Assembly: GCF_042242105.1 (NCBI RefSeq)
Contig: NC_092023.1
Span: 16,597,433-16,661,432 of the forward strand
Reading direction: 5' to 3'
Source of the DNA: Pempheris klunzingeri
Taxonomy: Eukaryota > Chordata > Actinopteri > Acropomatiformes > Pempheridae
DNA length: 64,000 nt
Shown here: one piece after another, positions 1-11,663 of the stretch
How positions within the stretch are numbered: position 1 is the first letter of the stretch
Layout of the letters: every line of letters starts with the position of its first letter
The notes under the pieces: generated by a model
Databases searched by the model: none
Seen by the model: the letters and a program-made list of their open reading frames with translations, nothing else
Told to the model about the DNA's origin: nothing
Position numbers and translations under genes: made by a program

Positions 1-870
1 CTCACCTCGTGTAGCTAATTGTAAATAATGTCCTTCCCCATTTTGGCAAGGAGCCTCAACCCTGCAGGTGCATCTGCTTCCTGCCCACTGATGAAATGTT
101 CAGCCCTGAACAGGCTTAACAGTTGTAGACAATAGAAGGATGGATTTTCTCTGATTCTTCCCACCTGTGATTTTACAGTGACAGTGAGACTAAAATCTCT
201 TCATGATGGCCAAGAACCGCACCACAAAAAATACCAGGTTCACATAGTTTAGAAGAGATACTCTATACTAGGATTAGGGGGTTAAAGTCCCACTGGGGCC
301 ACTGTAGCTACTCTGTATGCACTCATGGGACTATGAGGTGTCTGGATAAAAGCCTCCATTAAATCAAATATTTGGGAGGAGTAGCTGCTCTGCCTCACCT
401 CTGGCTCCACTCCGCTGTAATGTGATTAAGAATCAAGTTGATGAATTATCTGTCAGATAAAGTTAAAAAAGACATTAGATACAGTGGTAGAAAATCACAC
501 ACACACACACAAAGGATGTTTTATTGCTTAAATTGATCAAGTGTCTGTGGCAGAATTAAACTGTGGTAAAGTGAAAGCAAAGAAAGTAAATTACTAAGGC
601 AGAAATTAAAAAGACAAAGGAAGATAAGAAAAAAGAAAAAACTAACTATGTAAGTGTGCAATAAGGTTGGATAGAGTGCAAAACAAGCAAAAATAGATTT
701 AGAAAAATGATAACGAAATACATGAACAGAAATTCACAGTAAATGAAAGGAAAGTAACAAAACAAGTGGCCATCTGGTTCTTTGCATCTTCAGACAAACA
801 ACAACAGTGCTGATCGGCCATTTTTGTTTGTTCAGACCTTCAGTGTGGGGTCGGCTGTCTGAGGAGACAG

Positions 871-883
871 AGGTCAGAGGTCA
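871..883 (+). promoter_or_regulatory. Candidate DR1 nuclear-receptor motif
   Basis: Two perfect AGGTCA half-sites are separated by one base (AGGTCA-G-AGGTCA). This is the DR1 arrangement bound by RXR/PPAR, HNF4 and COUP-TF type receptors. An inverted half-site TGACCT lies ~40 bp downstream at 922-927. No nearby gene is visible, so function is only a guess. Confidence 0.25.
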
Positions 884-2652
884 AATCAAAGGACAACTCC
901 TCTGTCCTTCTGGGGAACCTCTGACCTTTCTGCTCAATGGATTCTGCTGCCGTCAGACACAACTTGTGTCTTCCCTCCAGCCTGATCAGCATCGATGTCG
1001 AACCCCCCTCTAAATTGACCCCAATATACCCTTTAAATCTATACCTGATCCCCCCTATCCCCCACCCCACTGCCAAAGAAAAAGCTCTCACATGTATTGA
1101 AAACCTGGCATTTTCTCATAATCTGTCCTTAAATGGCTCCTTTCCCCGTTTCCCTCTCAAAAATGTTCATCTTCAGTGAGTGATCAGCCTTGTGTTTGGT
1201 TACTTTAAATCCATTACAACAGCACAGATCAACAGCTAATTCCCACTGGCCTTGTGTGCATCAAGTTCCAGCTGAGATACAGACTGATCGCGCCCACTCT
1301 AGCTAATGCTTCAAATTCCACCAGAAGCACAGCAGCATGTTTTAGAAGCATACCAGAAGAGGTTCAGTGCTCCACTCCACATGAAATGGACTCATGATCT
1401 GTTTTTGATGGAAACTGTTGATTGGCTGCTTGATGCAGCACAGAGCAGATGAACCAGACAGGAAGTCAGACATAGAATAAATGTATAAATAAAATAAAAC
1501 AACCCATTCAGACTTATGATCGTATAGCCCATCACTACATCAATATTATATCATAATCAGCGGCACCGGGGCAGATGTTAACTGGGGTTTTTTTAACACC
1601 ATGGTTGACGAGAGATTCATCTTACAAGTGGAAAAACAGCCTGCTGTGTGCAGGCTACATCACAACAAAGTAGGAAATATGTACAATAAACACAATCAAT
1701 ACAAACAAAAAGAAGAAACGTAGCCTGTTAGAAGCACAAACTATAAGGTAAAAATGATGAAATCTACAAAATCTGAGCAAGTCAACTAATCAGCCTGCAT
1801 GTATCAATCCAGTTCTTTTTTATGCAATTGTGAATTTTAGGTTATCATTCTGTAATATTTATGTATATTCAGAGACTCTAGGAAGACAAGCAACCACATT
1901 AGCACAGGAGGATTCTATAAACATGAATTAAAAGTCAGAGCTTGAAAAAGACAGACAGAAAGAAAGAAAGACTCGAGACTCTCCTTGCAGTCTACAAGTG
2001 CAAAAGTGCAAAAAGAGGCAGTCTGCCTTCTTGTTGATTGGCCTTGCAGAGGTTTTTTAACAGGTTTGATCGGGTCATGGAAGTCACTCAACAGGCAGAC
2101 CACCGGGTCAACTCTCAGTTCAGGTTAGAGAAAGAAAAACAAGCAGAGTTGCAGTTTTTGTAGCTTCTTCAGCAGCAGGCAGCGTTTCGTTTTTTTTTCA
2201 CACCAACAGTCTGCTGACATTTGCAGCTCCTGAAAGGCAACAAAGATACACTGAAGGGGTCAATCATACACTCACTCAATGCATTCCTTCCTTCCCCCTG
2301 AGCTTCTGTCTCCTGTCTTTCTTTCATTTCTTTTCTTCTTATAGAATGGGGGGGTAGTCGGTGCTGCTGGAGCTTGAGAAAACAAAAACCCTGGAAGAAA
2401 GAAAGTGGAGAAGACAGAAAAAGGAGAGAAGAAGAAGAAGAAAGACGAAGGGCAGAAGTTAAAGTGAATAGCTTTTTTTTGACCGCCACAAGTGGACGGC
2501 CTGACAGGTAGCTTTCATCGTGAGCCACCCTGTCATTCAGTATGATTAATGGGCCGCTCAGGGACAAGCGGCGCGTTCTGAATGAGAAATATGACTACCA
2601 TCCTGCTAATTTGTTTAGCATCGAACTACTTTGGAGAGGGGTTGGCAGGTGG

Positions 2653-2653
2653 C

Positions 2654-2701
<48 letters not shown>

Positions 2702-2721
2702 CGTGTGTGTGTGTGTGTGTG
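2653..2721. repeat. (GT)n / (GTGC)n microsatellite
   Basis: A compound run: GT dinucleotides, then GTGC tetranucleotides, then GT again. A second short GT run follows at 2844-2860 and CA-rich sequence at 2993-3022. These explain the cysteine/valine-rich open frames here. Confidence 0.9.
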
Positions 2722-4822
2722 ACAGCTCCATCCATCCTAAAAAAAAAATCTGGAGCAAAAGATGCTTGAGCCAACGACTACAACACACACTTTTGATTGA
2801 CGCTGTCAATCTAGAAAGGTCCACAAAGGCATTAGGGGGTCGCTGTGTGTGTGTGTGTGCACGTGGGTTTGTGTGTGCGCACATTCCCCCACACTGGTAC
2901 TTCATTGCCAGTTGGGTTCCTGAAGCTGTCAATCATTCTAACAATGTGCACCAGGGTGCCGTCCCCCTACTGGTGTCTCCTCTCTCTCTCTTACACACAC
3001 ACACAAACACACACACAGACACAGGTGTCATTTTCAGATAATTAGTGGGACTCAACAATACGACAGGAAGAGACGCTGCAGCTTTGTCTGACTGTGTGCG
3101 TGCCAATGAAGAACGTGTGGGTGTTCCATTATGATTATCATGTTACATGGTCATCATGGTCCACTATGATGTATCCCATCTGCAAGGTTTTCACTACACA
3201 TCTATGTACATAAAGTATTTGTCTAATTTACTGTAAAACTGTCCACAGTAAAAATCAGAAATTGGAGCAGCCCACCCACTGACTGTTACTGCAACATCCC
3301 AGGTTCACATCAAGCTTGTTTCCTGTCGTCATCTCTCTTATAAATACTTCAAAATACACCAGCTGCATTTGTGAAAATCAATATAATGTGAGAACACGAA
3401 GCCACTTCACCACTATGGAATCTAACATTAGGGAATATGGCTCATTCAGAACACTTTGTTACTGCTTTTTTATAGCAAAAGACATTAAAAAGCAGGGCAA
3501 CAGCACCCTGCATGCCTGGATGATGCAGCCAAGATGACACAGCCTTAAAAACTCCCCCAGACACACAGACAGACAGAGAGGAAAACGTATCTTTGAAGCC
3601 GAGGCAAGGTGAGCTGGGGATCATGGTGATTGATGCAGCAACATGCAGCTTTGAAACCAAACCTAGAGTTGTGACAAGTGGTGATTAGCGGCGTTTATGA
3701 GCTCCACCCTCTGTCTGTGTCCTCGGAAAAAAAAAACACATCCACCCTTTTTTGTTTGTGATCTACACAAGTGAGGGTCTGACTGAGCATGTGGCCGAGA
3801 TGCGCTGTTTGTGTAATGAGGTAAATGGAAAACTGCATTTCAATAGGGGGAGATGTCCCTAAAAAACATTCAGAGTTTGAATATGACTTGGATAGTCAAA
3901 TTTATGGGGCTAATATTGAGCTTTTAGACCTATTTTAATTTTAGATAAGACATCTTGACAGCAGTATCTTGACAGCGCAACATTGCCATAAATGGCACAA
4001 TGAATATGTTATATCAAAATAACCTGACCAACATTTGTCTTATACACGTTTTATGCTGAGACATTCTCATGCCATAACCTGGTACCAGTCCACACAGTGT
4101 TCGCTAACGGGCTACAAAGCACCACCCTTACCTCAAACCTCAACCCCCCCTTATTGTGAATATGGACAAATTTCATAGCCACTCTTTAAGCTTCACATCC
4201 AAAAATTCCCACCACAGAACAAACAGTCTAGTGCATACCATGTGCACACATTGCTGTTAGCGTAACATCTCAAAATACAGTGTTTTACACTGTTTTGAAA
4301 ATTACTTATGTTACACAACAATTACCAGTAGCCTAATGGAAAATGATGATCATACTGGTGTCTAAAATCTGAGTTTACAAAAAAAAGTACTTGTGTGGTT
4401 AAAATGTGGGAAGCAATGATGAGCTAACGTCTCCTAATCACTACATAAAATTAGTGGTTTGAAGTTGGTGTGCAAGTGTTTCTGTTGTGATATTTCACAG
4501 CCCTGAGGTGTATATAATGACACTCCTACAAGAACTGTTTTAACAATGTTTACACAGCAAGCAAATCAAGTTTCAGAGTCAGTGAATCACAGACGTTGGC
4601 CTAACAGTGATGTAGTGAAAAGTCAACATGTGGCATCTCTAGAGGCTGAAACAGAGTATGTTTTTACAGTGTACTCCCCTGCAGCCATTTGGCGCTGGAG
4701 GTGACTGTTTTTGCTCTGAGCGGTCGGCGGGAGCGGATCTGAGCACTGAACCAAAGCAAAGCAGAGTAATTGTCTCTTTCCTCCTTAACAGGATTAGAGC
4801 GCAGCGGTGTGGCGGGTTCAGC

Positions 4823-4848
4823 CCTCCAGTCAACCGTACGACTGGAGG
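4823..4848. other. Small perfect hairpin
   Basis: A 9-bp perfect inverted repeat (CCTCCAGTC and GACTGGAGG) is separated by 8 bases. It sits in a GC-richer stretch (4690-4900) within AT-rich surroundings. That stretch also has a pyrimidine tract ending in CAG at about 4790. It could be a conserved non-coding element; no function assigned. Confidence 0.25.
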
Positions 4849-6397
4849 CTGCCAGAGGCTATCAGCTGGACAACTGCTATCATTAGCCAGGGTCACTGAA
4901 CTCTTCCAGGGTCTGGACGTCTATGTGAGAGCAAAGGAAAAATGTCTGCAGGTTGTTACTGTATTGTAGAGTCTCAGTAAACTGTAGCAAGCAATATTTT
5001 CATTGCTTCTTTTAGATGTAGGAAAGTGCAGAGAACATTTACTTGTCTAATTAAAGCAGAGAGTACAAGGGTAACATAGTAAATACACTTGAATGAAAAT
5101 TTGCTCAGTTTTCCAACATGAATGTATCTGTTGTTGTTATTCTGCCAAAAGAATTTGGTCATTTAATTTGATAACGTAGACTTTGAGGCTTTTGTGTTGA
5201 CATATGGACACAATGATGACCATTTCTATCCTTAAAGGTGTCCTTTAGGTGTCTTTGCACTCTGATAAAACCAGCTGAACCTGCAGATTCCACTGTACAA
5301 TGCAGATCAGTTGGATAAATAAAAGTTCACAACATACATGTTGTTTATTTTACATATGTTTAATAGTGGACCAGCAAAACCCCTCATAGTCACCCACTGA
5401 GAAGTAGAGTAACAGAGGCTGTGTTGCCTTGACAAAAGAATATATCGTGACCAGCAGCACCAATTATCGACAAGGAGCTGTGTGCACTTAGTGTGGCTAT
5501 AAACCACAACGTTTCAAGTTTAGCACACTAGCAGAAAAAGCATGCGCAAGAGCAATAGCAATACAATAAATGCTATAAATGAGACCAAGATCAACAGATA
5601 GTAGTGACTTTACATGTACAGCACATTACAAACTCAAAAATCTAGGTTTAAGTTACTCTCTAAATGTGATAGGCTTTCTCTTTATCTGTTTGCATAGGAT
5701 TTGCATGATGAAAAGGGTGATGATGATGCATGGGTCTTGTAGATGTCCACATACAGCCCATAATGCATGACATGTGGCATTGTGTGCATGAAATGACACC
5801 CAATATAGAATAAGCTAGAGCACATGTACTTTCACTTTCACATCCACATTCATTTCAGGGCCTTTAGGCCAGGCACAAACAGCAGTGTTGTCAGGTCAGT
5901 TGAGTTTGTTCAGGCTGTAGGTGTCAAGGTTTCTCTTACAAAAACATAAACTGCAGACATCACCACTTACCATATAATGGACTCACAAAAAGCCTTAGTG
6001 ACATTAACATAATTATATAAGGCCACCCTGAGCTGCTAAAAACCCTTCCTGCTTAACAGTGGTTTACAGAAAAGATTCCTCTGTAGATTACCTGTGGACA
6101 TGGGAAAGAGCATCAACACTAGGTGGTCCATTCATCCATCTATCTCTACTATACATACAATAAGGTCCATCAGTGGGAGTTATGGCTCATGTAACATACT
6201 GTATATGCCAACACGTCTCTCTCCCTCTGCCCAGGGCCTTTGTGAACCTGATATGATAATAACAGCACCTCGCTGTAACAAGTCTGATTAGACAAACTGA
6301 AAATTAATGTGAACTGACATAATAACAGCAGGAGGGTTACATCGTCTGAAGGGAAAGGGAATGAAACTGCCTCGGGTACTGTGGTGTCAACTTATGG

Positions 6398-6419
6398 GTG
6401 TGTGTGTGTGTGTGTGTGT
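6398..6419. repeat. (GT)n microsatellite
   Basis: About 11 uninterrupted GT dinucleotides. Confidence 0.9.
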
Positions 6420-7530
6420 TGGTTTGTGTTTCGATCTTATTGACCCATTTTGAGTCATCAGACCTTGAAAGTGGGGACATATTTTGGAAAGAAATGTTGC
6501 ACTTGCAGAGGGAAGATGTTCTGGGAAGAGAGAGACACTATCAGAAAGTGAAGACAGTTTGGCAAAGTAATCTCTTTTTAAATCATTGAGGTTGAAGTGT
6601 ACAATTAGAAAATTCATGCATACATGCATTGCAAATATATTTGTCAGCATTTAAATTAGACAAGCACACACAAACACATTTGCACACAGACACTAAATGG
6701 TAAAGTAGATCAGCAGATAGTTAATTTTGTTAGAAGTTGAAAAACCCGTCCTCCTCTGTGCTTCTCCTTACCTTTGTGTAACCCCCAAACCACCATACAC
6801 ACAAACATTAACTCATACACACACTCTTACACATCTTAACATGCTAATGACACTAATTACAAGCAATTACTCAGCATATCTTGTGCTGCTGCCCTCCAGC
6901 AGTGGTTAAACCATGTTGATTCAGTACATTGACCTGTGCTGAAGATACAGCTGAAGGCCACACACAAGACCTCAGTTCTAAGCATGCCTTTGATATATTT
7001 TCATTCATTTCTAATGCAAAGATTTCCTAACTTTCAGACAGCCTTTTGTTTGAGCTCCATCTAATATCAGCTTACAGAGACACATTGATGGCTTTACTGC
7101 CTATTATCTGTAACTCTACAAGTACCATTACATCATGGAACCCCTTCAGACATTCATCACATTCACATCATTATGTATACATACAACACATTGTATTGAT
7201 GTTAATAGAAAGTCATTCCCAAATCTGGGTGAAGCTGATTCACTTCAGTACTTTGAAATAAAGATTGGGTATTAATCCAGTGAATTCATACCAGCAGTCA
7301 AGACAGTTTACTATAAGATAAAAGCAGAATACGTCAGTCAAAGTAATCTCTATGTAACTTATGAGTGAACATTGAACTTCATTTTGACACAATACTTTCA
7401 TTTCAATGTTAGCAGAAGAATATCTCACTCAAAGTAATAGCCATAAACTGTAGCACTGAGTAAACATTTGAACATTGTTGCAGTGCAAATTTACATTTTG
7501 GGAATTACTATGTTTCAGCATTAATCTCAC

Positions 7531-8600
7531 CTAATGAGATGGGTGGGCATTATGCGTGGTGCACAGAAAGTCCATTCTGGGTTTAATTTTGGAGACGGCC
7601 ACTCGGAGATCATCCTCCACGTTTAGACGCAATCTGTATTTATTTTTAATATGTCAGTGCGGAGAAAGTCTTCTCGCAACGGTGTCAGTAACGTCCATCG
7701 CGGCCTTGGATAAGTGTGGATATTTTCTCTCAACTGAAATCTAGAACTTAGTAAGTGTCTTTGAATTAAAAGCTGTCTTTAAGGTGCGGTCACTTGACAG
7801 TTCAACCAGTGCGTCCTCCATGTCGGATGACAGATGACTTGCGGCTGTTACAGTGAATGGTGATCTTATCCAGTCATATTTTTCCGGAGCTGTTTCCTCA
7901 GGGAAAAACTTGTTAAAGTGTTCCAGGAGGGCTTGAAGGTGGGTAGTGATAGACTTCTTCATTGTGTTAACACTCAGATCATTTTCCTACAGGAATTCCT
8001 CCAGCTCAGGATACATATCAATCCTGCCCATTTCAGGCAGCGCAGTCCAGCAATCCACTTTCTTCTTGAATGCGCAGATTTTATCATTCAGCAACATGAT
8101 GCTTGTGTTTTCACCTTGCAATGACATGTTAAGTCCGTTCAGTCTGTCAAATACGCTAGCCTTGTTAACCAGGGAGGGTCAGTCAGGTGACCTGGGACCA
8201 GCAAGCTGGGACCCATGCTCCATCAGAAATAAGCGAATCTCGTCCCGCGGTTCACACAGGCGGCTGAGAACATTTCCGAGCGAAAGCCACCTGACTTCTG
8301 AGTGGAAAAGCAGGCCCTGATGATCTGATCCCAGTTTGTTGCAGAGAGTGGCAAAACACCCTGGTGTTGAGTGGATGTGATTTTATGTAGTTGACAATTT
8401 TTATCGCAGTCTCGAGAACACCTTTATGTTCTAGGTCAGGTGTTTTACTCGCAAGAGCTTCTCTGTGGATAATGCAGTGCGTTAAGGTTATGTGGGGCGC
8501 CACTTGTAAGACTGTTTTTAATCCTTTCTTTTTCACCAGCATTGCTGCAGCACCGTCTGTACACATGCCGATACACTCATCCCAAGATGGTCCCTCTTCT
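7531..8600 (-). mobile_element. hAT transposase relic (ZBED5/SCAND3-like lineage)
   Basis: Reading the minus strand from ~8600 down, translated pieces follow the order of a hAT transposase. First come GMCTDGAAAM and LTHCIIHREALASK, typical of the RNase-H core of ZBED5-like proteins. Next is FATLCNKLGSDHQGLLFHSEVRWLS, then LTRLAYLTD. A region ending HFNKFFPEE follows, and finally LNVEDDLRVAVSKIKPRMDFLC, which is the C-terminal dimerisation segment. A stop codon fits at 7531-7533. Frames shift and in-frame stops occur between these pieces, and the N-terminal BED finger and early core are absent, so it is a dead, truncated copy. Its truncated end abuts a tRNA-Pro pseudogene at about 8600. Alternative: a decayed copy of a domesticated ZBED-type host gene. 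Confidence 0.8.
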
Positions 8601-8644
8601 CGACGGGACCTCTTGCACCCTAAGCGAGAATCATACCCCTAGAC

Positions 8645-9297
8645 CAGGGGTGTCAAACTCAATCAAAGAAAGGGCCAAAATTTAAAACATGGTCAAAGTC
8701 GCGGGCCAAACGGGCTCAACATTTAGTGAAGACTCTAAAAGTGACTCTTTTATTATAGTATATAATATAATATAATATAATGATAATAATAATAATATAT
8801 ATTTTATCCAGAAATATGAATGTAAACAGCCAAACTTCAACAACTTTCAGCTTTCATCTCCGACAGACAAACAGGTAAAACTCTGCCCCGCACCTGCTTT
8901 GAAAGTCTCTGTTTTCAAAGTCCACTTTTCGTTTAGCCATTTATTTTGGGGGGGCCAGCTTAATGGCACGTTTCCACGAGTACCTACTCCGTACCTACGG
9001 CAAGTAGAGCTGAGTAGGTACTAGTGGAAACGCGACAGAAGTGTCACTATAACAGCGCTGATCGATGCATTGATCCGCTGATCAGTGTGTCATTATACCT
9101 GCTGGAGGAGGGGCTGCTGCACGGGTCCTGACTAGCGCGGCAGCTGTTCAGTGCATTGTGGGATTTGTAGTATTAGAAGTGGGAGTGCTGTTTGCCGACG
9201 GGTCGTTCTTAATAGTCACATGAAATTATCTCGCGGGCCGTGTACAATTGTATCGCGGGCCAAATGTGTCCCGCAGGCCTTGTGTTAGACATATATG
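8645..9297. mobile_element. Non-autonomous hAT element (MITE) with 8-bp target duplication
   Basis: The left end starts CAGGGGTGTCAAAC. The right end is a degenerate inverted match (about 12 of 18 bases). The flanking octamer CCCTAGAC occurs at 8637-8644 and again at 9298-9305, the 8-bp duplication expected of hAT elements. 'gggcc' motifs near both ends match the common vertebrate hAT MITEs of this type. The interior has an ATAAT-rich stretch (8757-8810) and a strong hairpin (8970-9031). No coding capacity. Confidence 0.85.
8970..9031. repeat. Inverted repeat inside the hAT MITE
   Basis: Twenty-base arms at 8970-8989 and 9012-9031 (core GTTTCCAC / GTGGAAAC) match with one mismatch around a 22-base loop. 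This may be a second, nested terminal-inverted-repeat element or the remains of one. Confidence 0.6.
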
Positions 9298-9315
9298 CCC
9301 TAGACAAATGAGCCA

Positions 9316-9566
9316 CAGAAAGCCAACTTCACGTGATTGGAGAGGCAAGAAATTTGCCCTTGCTACCATTTTTCAAGCTTCATTTTTTACAATCAATCAT
9401 CGATTGAGCCATTCAACAGTGACTTCAATTGAATGAAAAGGAAATTTGCCCTTGCTACCGATTTTCAAGCTTCAACTGTAAGATTCAATCATCAATTTAC
9501 CTCCACTGTCTAGGTCAGGTCACAGTTACAGCAGCTCTACAAATTCACCCTCATACTCAGTGCTTG
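9316..9566. repeat. Decayed array spacer with internal partial duplication
   Basis: The spacer starts like a type-F spacer and then switches to type-E-like sequence. The motif GAAATTTGCCCTTGCTACC occurs twice (near 9348 and 9440), so two spacer pieces were joined by an unequal exchange. Confidence 0.6.
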
Positions 9567-9638
9567 AACAGCCAGTTTGATTCGAACATGGGACACCTCG
9601 CACCCTAAATGAGAATCATACCCCTAGACCAACGAGCA
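9567..9638 (-). pseudogene. tRNA-Pro(AGG) pseudogene, decayed type F
   Basis: The D arm and AGG anticodon loop are recognisable, and the T loop is TTCGAAT. The 3' acceptor strand is lost, the variable region has an extra base, and the anticodon stem is mispaired. It lies 351 bp before the first type-A unit, exactly the normal F-to-A spacing, and its right spacer is type F. Confidence 0.8.
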
Positions 9639-9917
9639 AGAGAAAGCCCACTTCACGTGATTGGAAAAGCAAGAAATTTTCCCTTGCTACCATTTTTCAA
9701 GCTTCAATTTTTACAATCAATCATCGATTGACCTCCACTTTCCAGGTCTTTCACAGTGGTAGCCATTCTTAAAACTCACCAAGATACTCTCTTTCATTGC
9801 TCTATCCGCCAGCTTGAACTGCAAATCATTTAAACACCACGATCATATCCAAAATGTTCAGAAAGATTTAGTAGGTGTGAAGAGCGTCACATTAATCAGT
9901 TACCCGACTTACATCTA

Positions 9918-9989
9918 GGGCTCGTCCGCGATTCGAACGCGGGACCTCTCGCACCCAAAGCGAGAATCATACCCCTAGACCAACGAGCC
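9918..9989 (-). tRNA. trnap-ugg: tRNA-Pro(TGG), block 1 type A
   Basis: Reads CCA/CCG-class proline codons with a T34 wobble base. The minus strand folds as a full cloverleaf: acceptor GGCTCGT/ACGAGCC, D arm GTCT-AGGGGTA-TGAT, anticodon arm CTCGC-TTTGGGT-GCGAG, T arm CCGCG-TTCGAAT-CGCGG, discriminator C, no intron, no encoded CCA. The anticodon complement is 9955-9957. The A box fits the Pol III consensus; the B box has C52 instead of G, paired with G62. The first TTTT on the transcribed strand lies ~64 bases past the 3' end. This is the first intact unit of the array. Confidence 0.95.
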
Positions 9990-10269
9990 GTGCAAAGACA
10001 GCTTCACATGATTGGAAAAGCAAGAAATTTGCCCTTGCTACCAATTTTCAAGCTTCAACTGTCAAATTCAATCATCGATTGACCTTCACTGTCTAGGTCA
10101 GGTCACAGTCATAATAGCTCTACAAAGTCACCCTGATACTCTCTTTCAGTGTTTTATCAGCCATCTTGAACTGCAAATCATTTAAACACCATGATCATAT
10201 CCAAAATGTTCAGAAAGATTTAGTAGGTGTGAAAAGCATTACATTATTCTATTACCCCAGTTGCAACTA

Positions 10270-10341
10270 GGGCTCGTCCGCGATTCGAACGCGGGACCTC
10301 TCGCACCCGAAGCGAGAATCATACCCCTAGACCAACGAGCC
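10270..10341 (-). tRNA. trnap-cgg: tRNA-Pro(CGG), block 1 type B
   Basis: Decodes CCG. Same cloverleaf as the type-A unit with T loop TTCGAAT; the anticodon complement is 10307-10309. The downstream side has its first TTTT about 35 bases past the 3' end. The upstream flank starts ATAGTAAACC on the plus strand, shared with type C. In this block B is followed directly by D with no C. Confidence 0.95.
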
Positions 10342-10611
10342 ATAGTAAACCAGTTTCACATGATTGAAAAAGCAGGAAATTCTCTCTTCCTACCAATTTT
10401 CAAGATAACTGTCAGATTCAAACAACGATTGACCTTCACTGTCTCGTTCAGGTCACAATCATAGCAGCTCTACAAAGTCACCCTGATACTCCCTTTCAGT
10501 GCTTTATCCGCCAGATTGAAATGCAATTCACTTTGACACCATCCTCATTTCCTCCCACAAAAAAGTACATGTGAAATTAATCACCCTAGTCCATGAAAAC
10601 AAACACAAAGA

Positions 10612-10683
10612 GGGCTCGTCCGCGATTCGAACGCGGGACCTCTCGCACCCTAAGCGAGAATCATACCCCTAGACCAACGAGCC
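10612..10683 (-). tRNA. trnap-agg: tRNA-Pro(AGG), block 1 type D
   Basis: Decodes CCU/CCC after the usual A34-to-inosine editing. The anticodon complement is 10649-10651. The T loop here is TTCGAAT, whereas most D units have TTCAAAT. A TTTT lies 13 bases past the 3' end, the close terminator position shared by types C, D and F. Confidence 0.95.
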
Positions 10684-10969
10684 ACAGAGAGCCCACTTCA
10701 CATGATTGGAGAAGCAGGAAGTTTTCCCTTGCTACCATTTTTCAAGCTTCAATTTTAACAGTCAATCATCGATTGACATCCACTATCCAGGTCTTTCACA
10801 GTGGTTGCCATTCTTCAAACTCACTAAGATACTCTCTCTCAGCACTGTATCCGGTGTCCGCCAGCTTGAACTGCAAATCATTTACAAACCATGATCATAT
10901 CCAAAATGTTCAGAAAGATTAAGTAGGTGTGAAAAGCATGACATTATTCTGATACCCCAGTTGCAGCTA

Positions 10970-11040
10970 AGGCTCATCCGCGATCCCAACTCTGGACTTT
11001 CGCACCCAAAGCGAGAATCATACCCCTAGACCAACGAGCC
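10970..11040 (-). pseudogene. tRNA-Pro(TGG) pseudogene, block 1 type E
   Basis: The acceptor 5' strand, D arm and TGG anticodon loop (complement 11006-11008) are intact. One base is missing in the variable region. T-stem pairs 50-64 and 52-62 are broken, and the T loop is TTGGGAT, so the near-invariant C56 and A58 are lost, and with them the B box. Pair 27-43 is mismatched. This same damaged form is the type-E sequence in every HOR. Confidence 0.9.
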
Positions 11041-11312
11041 GTGGAAAGACAGCTTCACATGATTGGAAAAGCAAGAAATTTGCCCTTGCTACCAATTTTC
11101 AAGCTTCAACTGTCAAATTCAAACATCGATTAACCTTCACTGTCTAGGTCAGCTCACAGTCATAGCAAATCTACAAAGTCACCCTGATATTCTCTTTCAG
11201 TGCTTTATCCGCCAGTTTGAAATGCAAATCATTTAAACACCATGATCATTTCCTCCAAAAAAAAAGTACATGTGAAATTAATCACCCTAGTCAATGAAAA
11301 CAAACACAAAGA

Positions 11313-11384
11313 GGACTCGTCCACGATTTGAACGCGGGACCTCTCGCACCCTAAGCGAAAATCATACCCCTAGACCAACGAGCC
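11313..11384 (-). tRNA. trnap-agg: tRNA-Pro(AGG), block 1 type F
   Basis: Anticodon complement 11350-11352. Carries three transitions (C27, C63 and C71 to T), each leaving a G-T wobble pair, so the fold could survive. Type-F units have CACGTG next to a CCAAT motif 16-26 bases upstream of the tRNA 5' end. Confidence 0.85.
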
Positions 11385-11663
11385 ACAGAAACGCAACTTC
11401 ACGTGATTGGAGAAGCAAGAAAACTTCCCTTGCTACCATTTTTCAAGCTCCAATTTTTACAATCAATCATGGATTGACCTCCACTTTCCAGGTCTTTCAC
11501 AGTGGTAGCCATTCTTAAAACTCACCAAGATACTCTCTTTCATTGCTCTATCCGCCAGCTTGAACTGCAAATCATTTAAACACCACGATCATATCCAAAA
11601 TGTTCAGAAAGATTTAGTAGGTGTGAAGAGCGTCACATTAATCAGTTACCCGACTTATATCTA

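Larger units (their letters stand above)
1..7530. other. Non-coding left flank
   Basis: No gene could be supported. The open frames are short, overlap on both strands, and several are only translated CA/GT repeats. The stretch holds microsatellites (listed separately), a perfect DR1-type nuclear-receptor motif near 871, a small hairpin near 4823, and AT-rich unique-looking sequence. It could be intergenic or intronic; the sequence does not decide. Confidence 0.6.
8601..9315 (-). pseudogene. tRNA-Pro(AGG) pseudogene split by a hAT MITE
   Basis: The left part (8601-8644) carries the anticodon arm with AGG and the D arm. The right part (9306-9315) carries the 5' acceptor strand. Between them lies the MITE at 8645-9297. 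The T arm and 3' acceptor are degraded where the unit meets the hAT transposase relic. The flank on the right resembles a type-F spacer, including CACGTG at the usual distance. Confidence 0.85.

Noticed and set aside
2542-3045. Cysteine/valine- or histidine/threonine-rich small proteins
   Set aside because: Translated GT/CA microsatellites, open on both strands.
4658-4969. 103-codon frame as a coding exon
   Set aside because: Open on both strands with no recognisable motif; more like a non-coding element.
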